This document shows positions 53,845 to 63,592 of a stretch of DNA of 64,000 nt, one piece after another. Positions within the stretch are counted from its first letter, which is position 1; every line of letters begins with the position of its first letter. Location: contig CAXXCR010000010.1 of assembly GCA_963668015.2 (NCBI GenBank), forward strand, positions 62,001 to 126,000, written 5' to 3'. The stretch is from Ilyobacter_A sp963668015 (GTDB lineage Bacteria; Fusobacteriota; Fusobacteriia; Fusobacteriales; Fusobacteriaceae). The position numbers and the translations under genes were made by a program. Under the pieces are notes generated by a model, which saw only the letters and a list, made by a program, of their open reading frames with translations, did no database searches and was not told the origin of the DNA.

Positions 53845-56040
53845 ATGAATAAAAGTAATTTCAGCAGTTTGAGCACAAGGATTCTTTTTGCACTTTTGTT
53901 AACCGGGATTATTCCGCTTATAATCTACTTGAACTTAAATAAATTTATGGCAAAAAAATCTTTTCATATTCTGGAAAATAAAAGCATCCACTCCCAAATA
54001 CAATACACCCAAAAGATTTTGCAAAACGAAATGGATTCACTTGCCGTCACAGCCATGGAATATGCCACGTGGGATGATGTTTACCAAAAAATGAGCCTTA
54101 AACCATATGACAAAAAATGGTTTAAAAACAACTATTCAGACTGGCTGCCGCATAATTTAGACATCGACTTAATGGTACTGGCCAGTAACAGTAAGAAAAT
54201 TTTGGACTCCCACGGACTGGAAAAAGTATCTGAAGATGAAGTATTTCAAACTAAAGCTGTTCGAGATATATTAAACGGTTCATTTTCTGATTTTGGCGAA
54301 TTTCCAAATGGTATAATAAGCTATAATGACGGGTTGTATATATTGGCTGTTGCACCAATACGTAGGACAGACCACACAGGGCCACCTAGAGGTGCCCTAA
54401 TATTAGGAAAACAAATTTCTCCAAAACTCCTTGAATCTATAAAGGAAAAATTCGGGTATGAATTGTCTGTAGTAGCTGAAAATCAATTAATAGGCAACAG
54501 CAACACTCAGAAGCTTTTAAATAAATTTCATAAAATTTTGCTGAAAAACAAAAAAACTATAGTGGAGCTGGACAATTTTAATATTGCAGGACTAATCGTT
54601 TTTCCAGATATATACGGTCTAAAAGATATTAAGGTATACACTTTTTTATCAAGAGATGTTTTTTCGTCAACTATCCAAATGCTGAATAAAAACATCCACT
54701 TCACCCTTATCGCCAGCTTTATTTTGATTTTTGTACTCAGCTACTGGTTGAGAGGCCTAATAGCATCGCCCATAGTCTCATTGGAAAAACAGATAAAAGA
54801 TATGAATGAACAGAGTACTTTGAAATACATTAAGAGTATTGGAAGTATAGAAGTAAAAAGTCTGGTGAAGTCATTTAATCTTTTGGTGGACACAATCCAT
54901 AAAAAAGAGTATGAAAACAAAACCTTGAAGCTCAAAAACAATACCGATGATCTTACTTCACTCTACAATCACAGACATTGCCATGAAATACTCAAACTTG
55001 AATCTACTTCAAAGTTCAAACCAATGTCCATTATATTTATGGACGTGGATAAGTTTAAAGCCATAAACGACAGTTATGGCCATGTTTTGGGCGATGAGAT
55101 ACTCAAGATAATTGGAAAAATTTTAAAAAAACATCTATCAAAAGAAGTAAAAGGATTTAGATACGGCGGAGATGAATTTGCCATTATTGCTCCAAACTTT
55201 TCACTGGATAAAGCCTACCTACTTGCAGAAAATATAAGATCTCACATCGTCAGATCAAGAAAACTCAATAATTTTTCTCTAGGGTTTCCCATAACTGTAA
55301 GTTTAGGAGTAGCATCTTTTCCAGATCACTGCAAGTCCCGCTCAGAGCTTTTGAACAAGGCTGACAGGGCTATGTATTTTGCAAAGCAGAACGGAAGAAA
55401 TCAATCCTATATATACAATGAAAATATAGAAAATTTGTTATCAGAAAATAGCGAAAATTTCAGGCAAAAAGAAATTATGCTGGATTCAACCTTAGCCTTT
55501 GCTGCCGCAATAGATGCAAAGGATCATTATACGGGGAATCATTCAGAAATGGTGACAAAGTATTCCCTGTTAATCTCAGAAAAGCTCGGAATTTCAGACG
55601 AGGATAAGTATTTCTTAAGAATAGGAGCCCTACTGCATGACTGCGGGAAAATAGGCATCCCCGATGATATTATCGGAAAAAAAGACAAGCTCTCACCAGA
55701 AGAATATGACATTATAAAGCAGCACCCCATCCTCGGCAATACCATTCTAAAGCACATTATAAACAGCGAAGCAATAATGTCCTGTGTGAGAAACCACCAT
55801 GAAAGGTGGGACGGAAATGGTTATCCAGACGGACTTTCGGGCAATTCCATACACCTCAATGCCAGAATAGTGTGTATAGCTGATGCATTTCACTCCATGA
55901 TTTCAGACAGACCCTATAGAAAGGGTATGAAGATCGAGGAGGCTGTAGAAGAGTTGAAAAGAAACAGTGGAACTCAGTTTGATTCAAATCTGGTAGAACT
56001 ATTTATACAGGCACTAAACGAAACAGAAGAATACTTATAA
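53845..56040 (+). CDS. membrane sensor with CHASE4-like, GGDEF and HD-GYP domains
   Basis: A 731-residue cyclic-di-GMP enzyme. A first helix (ILFALLLTGIIPLIIYL) and a second near residue 290 bound an extracytoplasmic sensor with ATWDDVYQKM, typical of CHASE4. Next come a HAMP-like linker, a GGDEF domain with intact YGGDEF (about 448) and, from about 545, an HD-GYP phosphodiesterase with LHDCGKIGIPD and HHERWDGNGYPDG. The RxxD inhibitory site is absent five residues before GGDEF. Both synthase and HD-GYP motifs are intact, so either could act; in many such proteins GGDEF only binds GTP. Start follows AAGGAGGGG. Confidence 0.92.
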   Translation: MNKSNFSSLSTRILFALLLTGIIPLIIYLNLNKFMAKKSFHILENKSIHSQIQYTQKILQNEMDSLAVTAMEYATWDDVYQKMSLKPYDKKWFKNNYSDWLPHNLDIDLMVLASNSKKILDSHGLEKVSEDEVFQTKAVRDILNGSFSDFGEFPNGIISYNDGLYILAVAPIRRTDHTGPPRGALILGKQISPKLLESIKEKFGYELSVVAENQLIGNSNTQKLLNKFHKILLKNKKTIVELDNFNIAGLIVFPDIYGLKDIKVYTFLSRDVFSSTIQMLNKNIHFTLIASFILIFVLSYWLRGLIASPIVSLEKQIKDMNEQSTLKYIKSIGSIEVKSLVKSFNLLVDTIHKKEYENKTLKLKNNTDDLTSLYNHRHCHEILKLESTSKFKPMSIIFMDVDKFKAINDSYGHVLGDEILKIIGKILKKHLSKEVKGFRYGGDEFAIIAPNFSLDKAYLLAENIRSHIVRSRKLNNFSLGFPITVSLGVASFPDHCKSRSELLNKADRAMYFAKQNGRNQSYIYNENIENLLSENSENFRQKEIMLDSTLAFAAAIDAKDHYTGNHSEMVTKYSLLISEKLGISDEDKYFLRIGALLHDCGKIGIPDDIIGKKDKLSPEEYDIIKQHPILGNTILKHIINSEAIMSCVRNHHERWDGNGYPDGLSGNSIHLNARIVCIADAFHSMISDRPYRKGMKIEEAVEELKRNSGTQFDSNLVELFIQALNETEEYL

Positions 56041-56049
56041 TGATAAAGA

Positions 56050-56073
56050 TCTCCGCTGCATATGCAGCGGAGA
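56050..56073. terminator. 24-base perfect palindrome between convergent genes
   Basis: TCTCCGCTGCATATGCAGCGGAGA in two 12-base arms; ends the GGDEF/HD-GYP gene and probably the Nudix gene. Confidence 0.75.
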
Positions 56074-56104
56074 GCTTATTTTAACTAATTTCATCTTAGA
56101 CATC

Positions 56105-56728
56105 CTAATCAAAAATTGTTTCATGAAACTCCTTTTGTCTGACATCAAAGCAAAGCTTTATTTCTTCTTTAGTATTTCTATTTAACGAAAGGGAAGGCAG
56201 ATTATCCAAATCAAAAAATTTGGCATCCGAAGTCTCTATATTCTGTTGAAATTCACCGTCTACATAATCACATTCAACAAAAATCTTATATATGCCATAA
56301 GGCATTGGACACACATATTTTTTTCTTCTGTCAAATATTCCTATTACTCTTTTCGGATCAACATCCACCCCGGCTTCTTCTCTCGACTCTTTTACAACAT
56401 TTTCCATAAGAGAACAGTCAACATCTGCCCATCCCCCAGGGAGCGCCCACAATCCATCTATCTGCTCTTTCACCATAAGAATTTTGCCATCTTTAAATAT
56501 TGCTGCCCTTACATCTATTTTAGGTGTTTGATAGCCGTTCTCGTTTGCAAAAAGACTCCTTATTTTTTCATGTTCAATTTCTGTGTAAGTATGAATTATG
56601 TCTATACTTATATCCCTTATCTGTTCAAATCTTTCTCTGTCGTATTTATTTTCTGAATAAGTTAATCCTGCCTGTGCAATGGACTGTAGCTTTTTTGCGT
56701 ACTCCAGCCACTTAGGTTCCATGCTCAT
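56105..56728 (-). CDS. Nudix hydrolase with N-terminal helical domain
   Basis: A 207-residue nucleotide-diphosphate-linked hydrolase. The Nudix box is present as GGWADVDCSLMENVVKESREEAGV (G-x5-E-x7-REUxEExGU spacing) at about residues 97-120. The 65 residues before it (WLEYAKKLQSIAQAGLTYSENKYDRERFEQIRDI) match the helical N-terminal domain of YjhB-like ADP-ribose/NDP-sugar hydrolases. Start follows GGGGGAG. Substrate is not determined. Confidence 0.92.
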   Translation of the reverse strand: MSMEPKWLEYAKKLQSIAQAGLTYSENKYDRERFEQIRDISIDIIHTYTEIEHEKIRSLFANENGYQTPKIDVRAAIFKDGKILMVKEQIDGLWALPGGWADVDCSLMENVVKESREEAGVDVDPKRVIGIFDRRKKYVCPMPYGIYKIFVECDYVDGEFQQNIETSDAKFFDLDNLPSLSLNRNTKEEIKLCFDVRQKEFHETIFD

Positions 56729-56879
56729 ATAAAATCTCCCCCGCTTCTATCTTCTATGATCTATAATCTTAGTTATATATTATACCCTTTACAGTAGGCC
56801 ATGTAAGATTAACGGCCATAAATACATAAACTCGGATATTTATCTTTCATATGTATTATACCCCCTAAAATATTTTTGC

Positions 56880-58235
56880 GATAGTGTAAAATAATATTCG
56901 CAAAAGTTTTTTTGGCAAAAAAGAAAGCCATTGATTACTCCGTATAGATTAAGCGACTAAACAAAATCTTAAAAGGAGTTGGTAATCAATGGCTAATAGT
57001 AATTCTACCCCATCTTTTCATGAAATGCTATTAAAATTTATCGGAGAGGCTGATCCAATGCTTTCTATGCTTCAATGGCTTTGTGATGAAATGATGGAGG
57101 CTGAACTTAAATCTAAAATTGGAGCATCAAAATCTGAAAGAAACTCTAAGCGCACAGCTTATCGTTCAGGATATCGTTCAAGAAGATTTGATACTAGGAT
57201 GGGTACTATGTATTTAATGGTTCCCAAGCTTAGAAAAGGAGGGTATATTCCTTTTTTTATCAACGAAAAAAAGCGCTCAGAAGTAGCGCTGCTTAATGTT
57301 ATCCAAGAAGCATATATCAACGGAGTATCTACACGTAAAATTGAAAAATTGGCTAAAAGTCTTGGTATAGACTCTATTTCTCATGGGCAAGTATCTAATA
57401 TCACACGTGAATTAAATGAGCAGGTTGAGGAGTTTAGAAATAGACGCCTAGACGAAACTTATCCTGCCATTTGGGTAGATGCGCTTTACGAAAAAATTAG
57501 AGATGGTAAAAGAGTTAGAAACATGGCTGTTCTTGTGGTATCGGCTGTGACTATGCATGGCAGAAGAGAAATTTTAGCCATCGAACCAATGATGGAAGAA
57601 TCTACAGAAACCTACACAATTCTTTTTGATAACTTGAAATCTAGAGGAGTGGAGGACGTGTGGTTGATTATTTCTGATGCGCATAAAGGTCTTATGAAAG
57701 CTGCGCAAAGCTCCTTTAACGGAAGTTCATGGCAAAGGTGTAAGGTTCATTTTATGAGGAATATATTAGCACATATCCCATCAAAAGAAAAAAAGAGCTT
57801 TTCTAGCAAATTGAAACAAATATGGCTTCAATCAGACTACGAAAGCTCTAAAGTCTATGCTTTTAATTTTATGGAAGAATACGAGAATAAATACCCAAAG
57901 GCAATTCAATGTTTAGAAGAAGGCCTAGAGGACTCCCTGCAATTTTATCATTTTCCAGAAATAGATTCTAGAAAAATTTCCTCAACTAACGTCCTTGAGC
58001 GCTTAAACAGGGAAATCAGAAGACGCAGTAATGTTATAGGGATTTTTCCAAGTTTAGACTCATATATCAGATTAATTACTACTTACATGATCGAGTACAG
58101 TGAGGATTGGTCAGTTGGCAGATCCTACATTAATCCAAAAGTAATAGAAACAACTAAAGAAAATAGAATAAAAGTTGCCTAAATCTTAACATGGGGTATC
58201 AGTGAAGTTTTTGCGAACTTATCTTGACACAATCC
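56880..58235 (+). mobile_element. IS256-family insertion sequence, complete, with 8-bp target duplication
   Basis: Imperfect terminal inverted repeats of about 27 bp: left GATAGTGTAAAATAATATTC, right (inverted) GGATTGTGTCAAGATAAGTT, both continuing TTCGCAAAA. The flanks carry the direct repeat ATTTTTGC (56872-56879 and 58236-58243). One intact transposase gene is inside. The clean duplication argues for a recent insertion between the Nudix and cyclase genes. From 58244 to 58443 I see nothing else. Confidence 0.9.
56989..58182 (+). CDS. IS256-family transposase
   Basis: A 397-residue DDE (mutator-like) transposase. It opens MANSNSTPSFHEMLLKFIGE, has the zinc-like/DNA-binding N-terminal half with AYRSGYRSRRFDTRMG, and the catalytic acids in WVDALYEKIRDG, IISDAHKGL and NVLERLNREIRRRSNVIG. 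Length and order match IS256 family enzymes and no stop or shift interrupts it. Start ATG follows AAAGGAG at about ten bases. Confidence 0.96.
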   Translation: MANSNSTPSFHEMLLKFIGEADPMLSMLQWLCDEMMEAELKSKIGASKSERNSKRTAYRSGYRSRRFDTRMGTMYLMVPKLRKGGYIPFFINEKKRSEVALLNVIQEAYINGVSTRKIEKLAKSLGIDSISHGQVSNITRELNEQVEEFRNRRLDETYPAIWVDALYEKIRDGKRVRNMAVLVVSAVTMHGRREILAIEPMMEESTETYTILFDNLKSRGVEDVWLIISDAHKGLMKAAQSSFNGSSWQRCKVHFMRNILAHIPSKEKKSFSSKLKQIWLQSDYESSKVYAFNFMEEYENKYPKAIQCLEEGLEDSLQFYHFPEIDSRKISSTNVLERLNREIRRRSNVIGIFPSLDSYIRLITTYMIEYSEDWSVGRSYINPKVIETTKENRIKVA

Positions 58236-58443
58236 ATTTTTGCCAAATAGTTATCTAAAAAAATAAAAACAAAATTATACAATTTTTACCGAATAAACGG
58301 ACTCCTCTAATGATAACAATCGCATAAAAATATAGATTTAATCTTGTTCTACGTGAAATTCAATCATTCTGCGACATAGATTTTGTATTCGATTTTCTAT
58401 TTATATTCATTGATATAATTCATGAATAAATTTATTATTAAGA

Positions 58444-58477
58444 AATAAAAGAAAGAGCATATGCTCTTTCTTTTATT
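58444..58477. terminator. 34-base perfect palindrome, terminator of the cyclase gene
   Basis: AATAAAAGAAAGAGCAT and its exact inverse; T-run in both directions. It follows the minus-strand cyclase gene. Confidence 0.87.
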
Positions 58478-58494
58478 AAAATCAGTATAACAAT

Positions 58495-60509
58495 TTATTT
58501 GACTCCACAATTTCTTCCACAACGTTTTGCCTTATAAAGTTTTTCATCTGCTATAAAAATGAGCTTTTCCAAATCCGCCTCACTTGAAGAGGCTACACCT
58601 GCACTTACCGTAATATTTATCCTCCCCTGATTAAAACTTAAGTTTTCAACTCTCTTTCTTATCCTTTCAAATATTCTCCAAGCTTCTTCTAGATCAGTGT
58701 TTGGCAAAACAATCAAAAATTCTTCTCCTCCATACCTTCCAACAGTATCCCCTTCCCTAAGGCTCACCTCTAAAATTGAAGCTAATTCTTTAAGAACTTG
58801 GTCTCCGACAACATGTCCGTAGTTATCATTTATTTTTTTAAAGTGATCAATGTCGCAAAAAATTAGAGATACTTCACGGCCATTATCACGAGAGTTCTCA
58901 TCCGCTTTTTTTAAATATTTAACGATATATTTCTTGTTAAATATTTTTGTCAACCAATCTTTTGTATTCTCTTCCTTTAAACGCATCTTTTCTTTTTCCA
59001 ACTCATTATTAATTTCTTCCATCTTATGGAACTCTTGCTTGGTTTCGGTAATATCCTTAGATACACAAATATACCCTTGTACGCCTTTATCAGCAGACTT
59101 CAGCGGAGTAAAAATAGATGACAACACCGAATTTTTTCCCTTTGAATTTACAAAAGTAGTCTCAATATTTTCAGCTTTGCCGGTATTTTTAATATTAACA
59201 ACTACTTTATCAGCATCGAATGTTTTTCCAAATATCGAACCTAATGCTCTCCCTTTTAAATATTCTAAATTATACCCCAAAAACTTCAGGCCATGTGTAT
59301 TTATATGCTTTATCCTAAATTTATTATCCAAAATTATAAACAGTTCACCCGCGGAATCAATAATGTTTTCCAAGTTTTCTTTTAATGCCAGTGTACTATG
59401 CAGTTTTAACGACATTTCATTAAATGAAATGGCAAGTTATCCAATTTCGTTATTCCCATATACCTCTGTATATTCACAAAGATTTTTATCGGATATTTTT
59501 TTTACATGCCGAGTGAGATCTTTAATAGGCGCACTTATTAGACTAGTGGTTATAAAAAATATCATTGTAAGAGCCGCTATAATGTAAGCTCCCAAGGTAA
59601 AAAACATATTCATAGCTGTTCTATGAATTTTTTCATCAATTTCACTATAATCATAATTCAGACGTACAACCTTTAAAGAATCATCTAAAATATTAGAAGA
59701 AGTATTTATAAAAATATACTCTGTTTCTGCAAGTTCTTTTTTGTATTTTTCTTTATAATTCTGTTTCGAGGCTAAAACCTTATCGATAATTCTAGTCTCC
59801 TCGGGATCAAAAGTTTTAGTGTAAGTTTTCAAATTTACATGATGCATATCATAAACATCTAAACTCTTTACATAAGGATTATTCAATCTCAAGTTTTTTT
59901 CCATTTTGCCGTAGTCAATTTTTCTTATATATTTCTCAATTTCTTCAGAAGAAATACCAACTTCCAAGATATAGTTGTGATCATTAGTTGGGATATACCC
60001 CCATTTCCTCAACTTATTTGTTCTCAGTTCGGAAGTTAATTTTGAAATTTCAATCTTATTATTAAGCCTTAGTTTATTAAGTCGCTCATAGAATTCTGGA
60101 ATTTCTTTAAAATCTATTCCAATAGCAGTAATAAAGCTAGAATATATTATAACTCCATCTTTGTTGATTATATAGAAATCCATCAAGTTGTTATATTTTT
60201 TTTCATTTGCTGCATCTTAATTTGGCTAAGATCACCTCTATGTTTTTCATATTCACTGTGGAAAAAAGTCAAGCCTTCTATCATTACCTGGTCATAATAA
60301 CCGGATACAAATTCATATGTTTTCTCTGTATTCTTTATGCTACTTAAAACAAAACCTCTGGATTGGTTTACAGCTATCTCTGTATTTTTTAAAATATCAT
60401 TTTTTAAATTTATATAATTTGATACAAATGTAAATATAAGTATAGGAATAATTATCAATATCATAACCAATATGGCACTATAATGTATTGAAATATCTTT
60501 TAGTTTCAT
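58495..60509 (-). pseudogene. membrane diguanylate cyclase (dCACHE-HAMP-PAS-GGEEF), broken by one frameshift and one in-frame stop
   Basis: About 670 residues in all. From the N-terminus: membrane helix (ILVMILIIIPILIFTFV), a long extracytoplasmic sensor, second helix near 59560-59620, HAMP, PAS (about 59370-59050) and GGEEF domain with RYGGEEFLIVLP and an inhibitory REGD site five residues before it. The first break, near 60195, is cured by removing one A from an A8 run. The second is different: within HAMP the reading frame has TAA at 59434-59436, in frame, exactly where NEIGELAISFNEM would need a Glu codon. Either a nonsense mutation or a base-calling error. Start at 60509 follows GGGAGG. 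Confidence 0.88.
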
Positions 60510-60768
60510 AAGCATTTCCTCCCAAAACTAGCTATTAACTTAATAATAATAGCCTATATATAAATTCTTTTACTGCAAATTAAAAAAAATCCCCCTAAAT
60601 TTTTTTGATTTGTCATATTAAGTTAAAAACAAGTATTTTTGTCGGTTTTAAAAATATTCTATAACTAAAAACTGTAATAAAGATAAGAAAGTCTGATATA
60701 TAAAAAAATATCGTCTGGATACTTTGATATTCACTATAATATTACATATAAATACCAGAGGGAAAGCA

Positions 60769-60921
60769 ATATTTAAAATTTTAATCTCTAAAATTCTCGC
60801 TTTAAACCTATTAGTGTTACTTCTATTTATTGCATTACTTGGAGTTTTTTCTAAGGATTATCCTTGCCCAATTTTTTATTATTATCCTAAATGCTCTTTT
60901 TTTGTTGCGGCTTTCAAGTAA
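60769..60921 (+). other. open hydrophobic frame without a standard start codon
   Basis: After TATAAT-like and GAGGGA sequences a frame begins at ATA (60769), encodes a membrane-helix-like stretch (ILALNLLVLLLFIALLGVF) and ends with a Cys/Tyr-rich tail. Only an ATA or a far-upstream TTG could start it. Probably chance, but one wrong base would make it a normal small gene. The rest of 60510-61035 shows nothing else I can support. Confidence 0.2.
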
Positions 60922-61035
60922 AAATTTATGCTCTATAGTCTCCTAGAAGTTTGTTACCAAATATTTTATCTTTATGAGTCCTAATGTGGCAGAGTTTAAA
61001 CTAAATACCCTGGTTCTGCTTCGTCTGTTTACAAA

Positions 61036-61073
61036 AGAACCCCCCCCCTTCAAGTAATACTCGAAGGGGGGTT
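61036..61073 (-). terminator. terminator of metA
   Basis: A stem of six G-C pairs plus TTC/GAA and outer AA/TT, around AAGTAATACTC; the C arm is a run of nine C. T-rich tail on the minus strand. Confidence 0.75.
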
Positions 61074-61132
61074 GACACAATTTTTATTAAATTCCAAGCC
61101 CAGCTTGACGAAATGGCCTAACGACTCCCATT

Positions 61133-62041
61133 TTAGTCAAGCTCATAAGGGGTTTCTTGGTACACACAATAGTTTAGCCAGTTTGAGAATAGAAGATGTG
61201 CATGCCCTCTCCATTTTAAAACAGGTTCTTTTTCAGGATTATCATCTTCAAAATAATGTTTTGGCACAGCTATTTTTTTCCCCTTATTAATATCTCTCAC
61301 ATATTCATTTTTAAGTGTATATTTATCATATTCAGAGTGTCCGCTAACAAATATCTCCTTCATATTTTTAGAAGCCACCATATAAACCCCGGATTCTTTA
61401 GATTCAGATATTATTTCCAATTCCGGTATTTTCTCTATATCTTCTCTACGCACCTCAGTATATCTGGAATGCGGAACATAATATTCATCATCAAATCCTC
61501 TTACAATTTTAAACTCTCTGGAATTGATAGTATGATGAAAAACTCCAAACATTTTTTCATTCAACTCATATTTAGGAACTCCATAATGGTAATATAAGCC
61601 GGCCTGAGATCCCCAGCATATATAAAGTGTAGATGTCACATTCTCTTTTGCATAATCCATTATCTTTGTAAGTTCATCCCAATATTCTACATCCTCAAAC
61701 TTTAAAAGTTCTATTGGTGCACCTGTTATTATCAACCCATCATATTTATGATCTTTTATATCATTAAACGTTTTGTAGAAACTACTTAAATGTTTCTCTG
61801 ACACATTTTTAGGTTGATAAGTTTCAGTACTTAAAAGAGTTATCTCCACCTGTAAAGGAGTATTCCCCAAATGACGTAAAAGTTGGGTTTCAGTCTCAAC
61901 CTTTGTAGGCATAAGGTTTAATATAAGTATCTTAAGCGGTCTTATATCTTGGTGTATAGAACGATTTTCACTGATAACAAATATATTTTCATTTGTCAAA
62001 GTATCAAAAGCAGGTAATTTTTTAGGAATAACTATAGGCAT
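61133..62041 (-). CDS. metA: homoserine O-acyltransferase MetA
   Basis: Acylates homoserine with succinyl- or acetyl-CoA in methionine synthesis. The 302 residues start MPIVIPKKLPAFDTLTNENIFVI and contain LNLMPTKVETETQLLRHLGN, the nucleophile Cys in YICWGSQAGLYY, HHTINSR and the FVSGHSEYDKYTL block with catalytic Glu and His. Whether the donor is succinyl- or acetyl-CoA depends on a few active-site residues that I will not call by eye; many anaerobes use acetyl-CoA. The ATG at 62041 follows GGGAGG. Monocistronic; no SAM riboswitch is visible upstream. Confidence 0.95.
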   Translation of the reverse strand: MPIVIPKKLPAFDTLTNENIFVISENRSIHQDIRPLKILILNLMPTKVETETQLLRHLGNTPLQVEITLLSTETYQPKNVSEKHLSSFYKTFNDIKDHKYDGLIITGAPIELLKFEDVEYWDELTKIMDYAKENVTSTLYICWGSQAGLYYHYGVPKYELNEKMFGVFHHTINSREFKIVRGFDDEYYVPHSRYTEVRREDIEKIPELEIISESKESGVYMVASKNMKEIFVSGHSEYDKYTLKNEYVRDINKGKKIAVPKHYFEDDNPEKEPVLKWRGHAHLLFSNWLNYCVYQETPYELD

Positions 62042-62115
62042 TGTTTCCTCCCATCTACACAATTTACATAATGTCAGTGTATATATTAATTTTATTTATT
62101 TCAATTTTTTACTAA

Positions 62116-62145
62116 AAAGGCTGTTGAATATATTCAACAGCCTTT
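62116..62145 (-). terminator. terminator between the MATE gene and metA
   Basis: A 30-base perfect palindrome with arms AAAGGCTGTTGAATA and a T-run on the minus strand. Confidence 0.88.
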
Positions 62146-62174
62146 GTTTAATGACAAATATTATAACATTTTTT

Positions 62175-63524
62175 TTAATTTTTGTACATACCCTCTTCTA
62201 TCCTAGCTAGTCGAGAGTTCAAATACCTCAGGCTTATTATTACAGCTGACCAGTTAATTACAAGTATACCGTACCATATCCCCCTTACTCCCATACCCAG
62301 ACTCTCTGCAAATATGTAAAAAATTATAATCGGAAGCAGAAACTGCCTGTAAATACCGATTACCAAGGAGAATCCGGGCTTTTTAACTCCCTGCAAAACC
62401 GACAGAGAAACGTTTAAGAAAACATACGTGTTAAATGTAAAACATTCTATCCTCAAGTATTCTACCCCGTAATCAACCACTGCCATATCTCTGGAGAATA
62501 TATACATAAAATATTTTGCAAACGGAAAAATAATTATCATGGCAGCCGTCATTATCACAATACCGTAGAAAAGACTTTTTTTATAAACCCTGTGTATCCT
62601 TTTAAAATTTACCGCACCAAAGTTTTGCCCTACTATTGTTAGCACAGCAGTATTTATACCTATTGTCGGCAAAAGAAGCAGCTGCTCAATCCTCATAGCC
62701 ATCCCGTATGCAGCCATAGCTTTTGACCCGCCATAACTGTTTACAAAATAATTTATTACGAAACTCCCCAAGGCTATAGTCATCATGTTTAGACTCGAAG
62801 GTATCCCCTGCCTCAATATTTCTTTGTAAAGTTTTTCTTTTTTACGAAATATATCAAGGCAAAAGTATTTTGCCAATTCTGAAACTTTAACCTTATAAAA
62901 TAAGTATATACTTCCAAATACCTGTATTATCACCGTGGCAAGCCCTACCCCAAAAGTCCCCCATTTCAAGACCACTGTAAAGATGTAGTCCAAAATTATA
63001 TTCATAAAAAATCCCATGATCAAGAAATCCCTGTAGGATCTGGTATCTCCCTCGGCGGCTAGTATCCCTCTAAAAAATGCATTCATTATGAAAAAAAATG
63101 CCCCGTAAAGTATTACTCCCATGTAGTCCATACCATAATCATAATCTGCACCAGCAGCGTTCATAGCTTTAAACATATATGGAACTGCAATGATTCCAAA
63201 AACATCTATGATCACAACAATAAATAAATTTATTTTAAATGCATCATATGCGTAGTGCCAAGCTTTATAAATATTTTTTGCTCCTATTGAATGTGATATA
63301 AGTGCTGTTAAACCACTGCTAAACCCCATCCCCAAAGACACCAAAATAAAAAATATGGGAAAGGACAAGGACATCCCCGCCACTGCATCTGTTGAGATAA
63401 AGCCTGCATATATTGTATCTACTACATTAAAAAGTGTCATAAATAAAAATCCGATGCTGGACGGCAGTGCTATTTTTCTTATTTGTTTTTTTAGGTCTCC
63501 TCTTGTAAAATCCATATCTCTCAT
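62175..63524 (-). CDS. MATE-family efflux transporter
   Basis: A 449-residue exporter, third of its family in the window. It opens MRDMDFTRGDLKKQIRKIALPSS in two stretches and has FNVVDTIYAGFISTDAVAGMSLSFP, FMNIILDYIFTVVLKWGTFGVGLATV and YGMAMRIEQLLLLP. Twelve hydrophobic helices are evident. ATG start follows GGTGGTGA. Substrate unknown; its context beside metA gives no hint. Confidence 0.92.
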   Translation of the reverse strand: MRDMDFTRGDLKKQIRKIALPSSIGFLFMTLFNVVDTIYAGFISTDAVAGMSLSFPIFFILVSLGMGFSSGLTALISHSIGAKNIYKAWHYAYDAFKINLFIVVIIDVFGIIAVPYMFKAMNAAGADYDYGMDYMGVILYGAFFFIMNAFFRGILAAEGDTRSYRDFLIMGFFMNIILDYIFTVVLKWGTFGVGLATVIIQVFGSIYLFYKVKVSELAKYFCLDIFRKKEKLYKEILRQGIPSSLNMMTIALGSFVINYFVNSYGGSKAMAAYGMAMRIEQLLLLPTIGINTAVLTIVGQNFGAVNFKRIHRVYKKSLFYGIVIMTAAMIIIFPFAKYFMYIFSRDMAVVDYGVEYLRIECFTFNTYVFLNVSLSVLQGVKKPGFSLVIGIYRQFLLPIIIFYIFAESLGMGVRGIWYGILVINWSAVIISLRYLNSRLARIEEGMYKN

Positions 63525-63544
63525 AATATCACCACCAAAATTAA

Positions 63545-63563
63545 AAGAGGGCTAAGCCCTCTA
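63545..63563 (-). terminator. hairpin between the 96-residue gene and the MATE gene
   Basis: AGAGGGC / GCCCTCT with a three-base loop; weak T-run on the minus strand. Confidence 0.65.
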
Positions 63564-63592
63564 AATACTCTACCGTTTACATATTTTCTTTC

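Noticed and set aside
59434..59436. Recoding of the in-frame stop as an amino acid.
   Set aside because: The codon is TAA, not TGA or TAG, so selenocysteine or pyrrolysine insertion does not apply, and no hairpin element is visible after it.
61038..61053. Run of nine C as a phase-variable tract.
   Set aside because: It lies in the terminator stem below metA, outside any reading frame or promoter spacer.
62042..62115. SAM riboswitch or S-box before metA.
   Set aside because: The leader is too short and none of the conserved S-box elements is visible.
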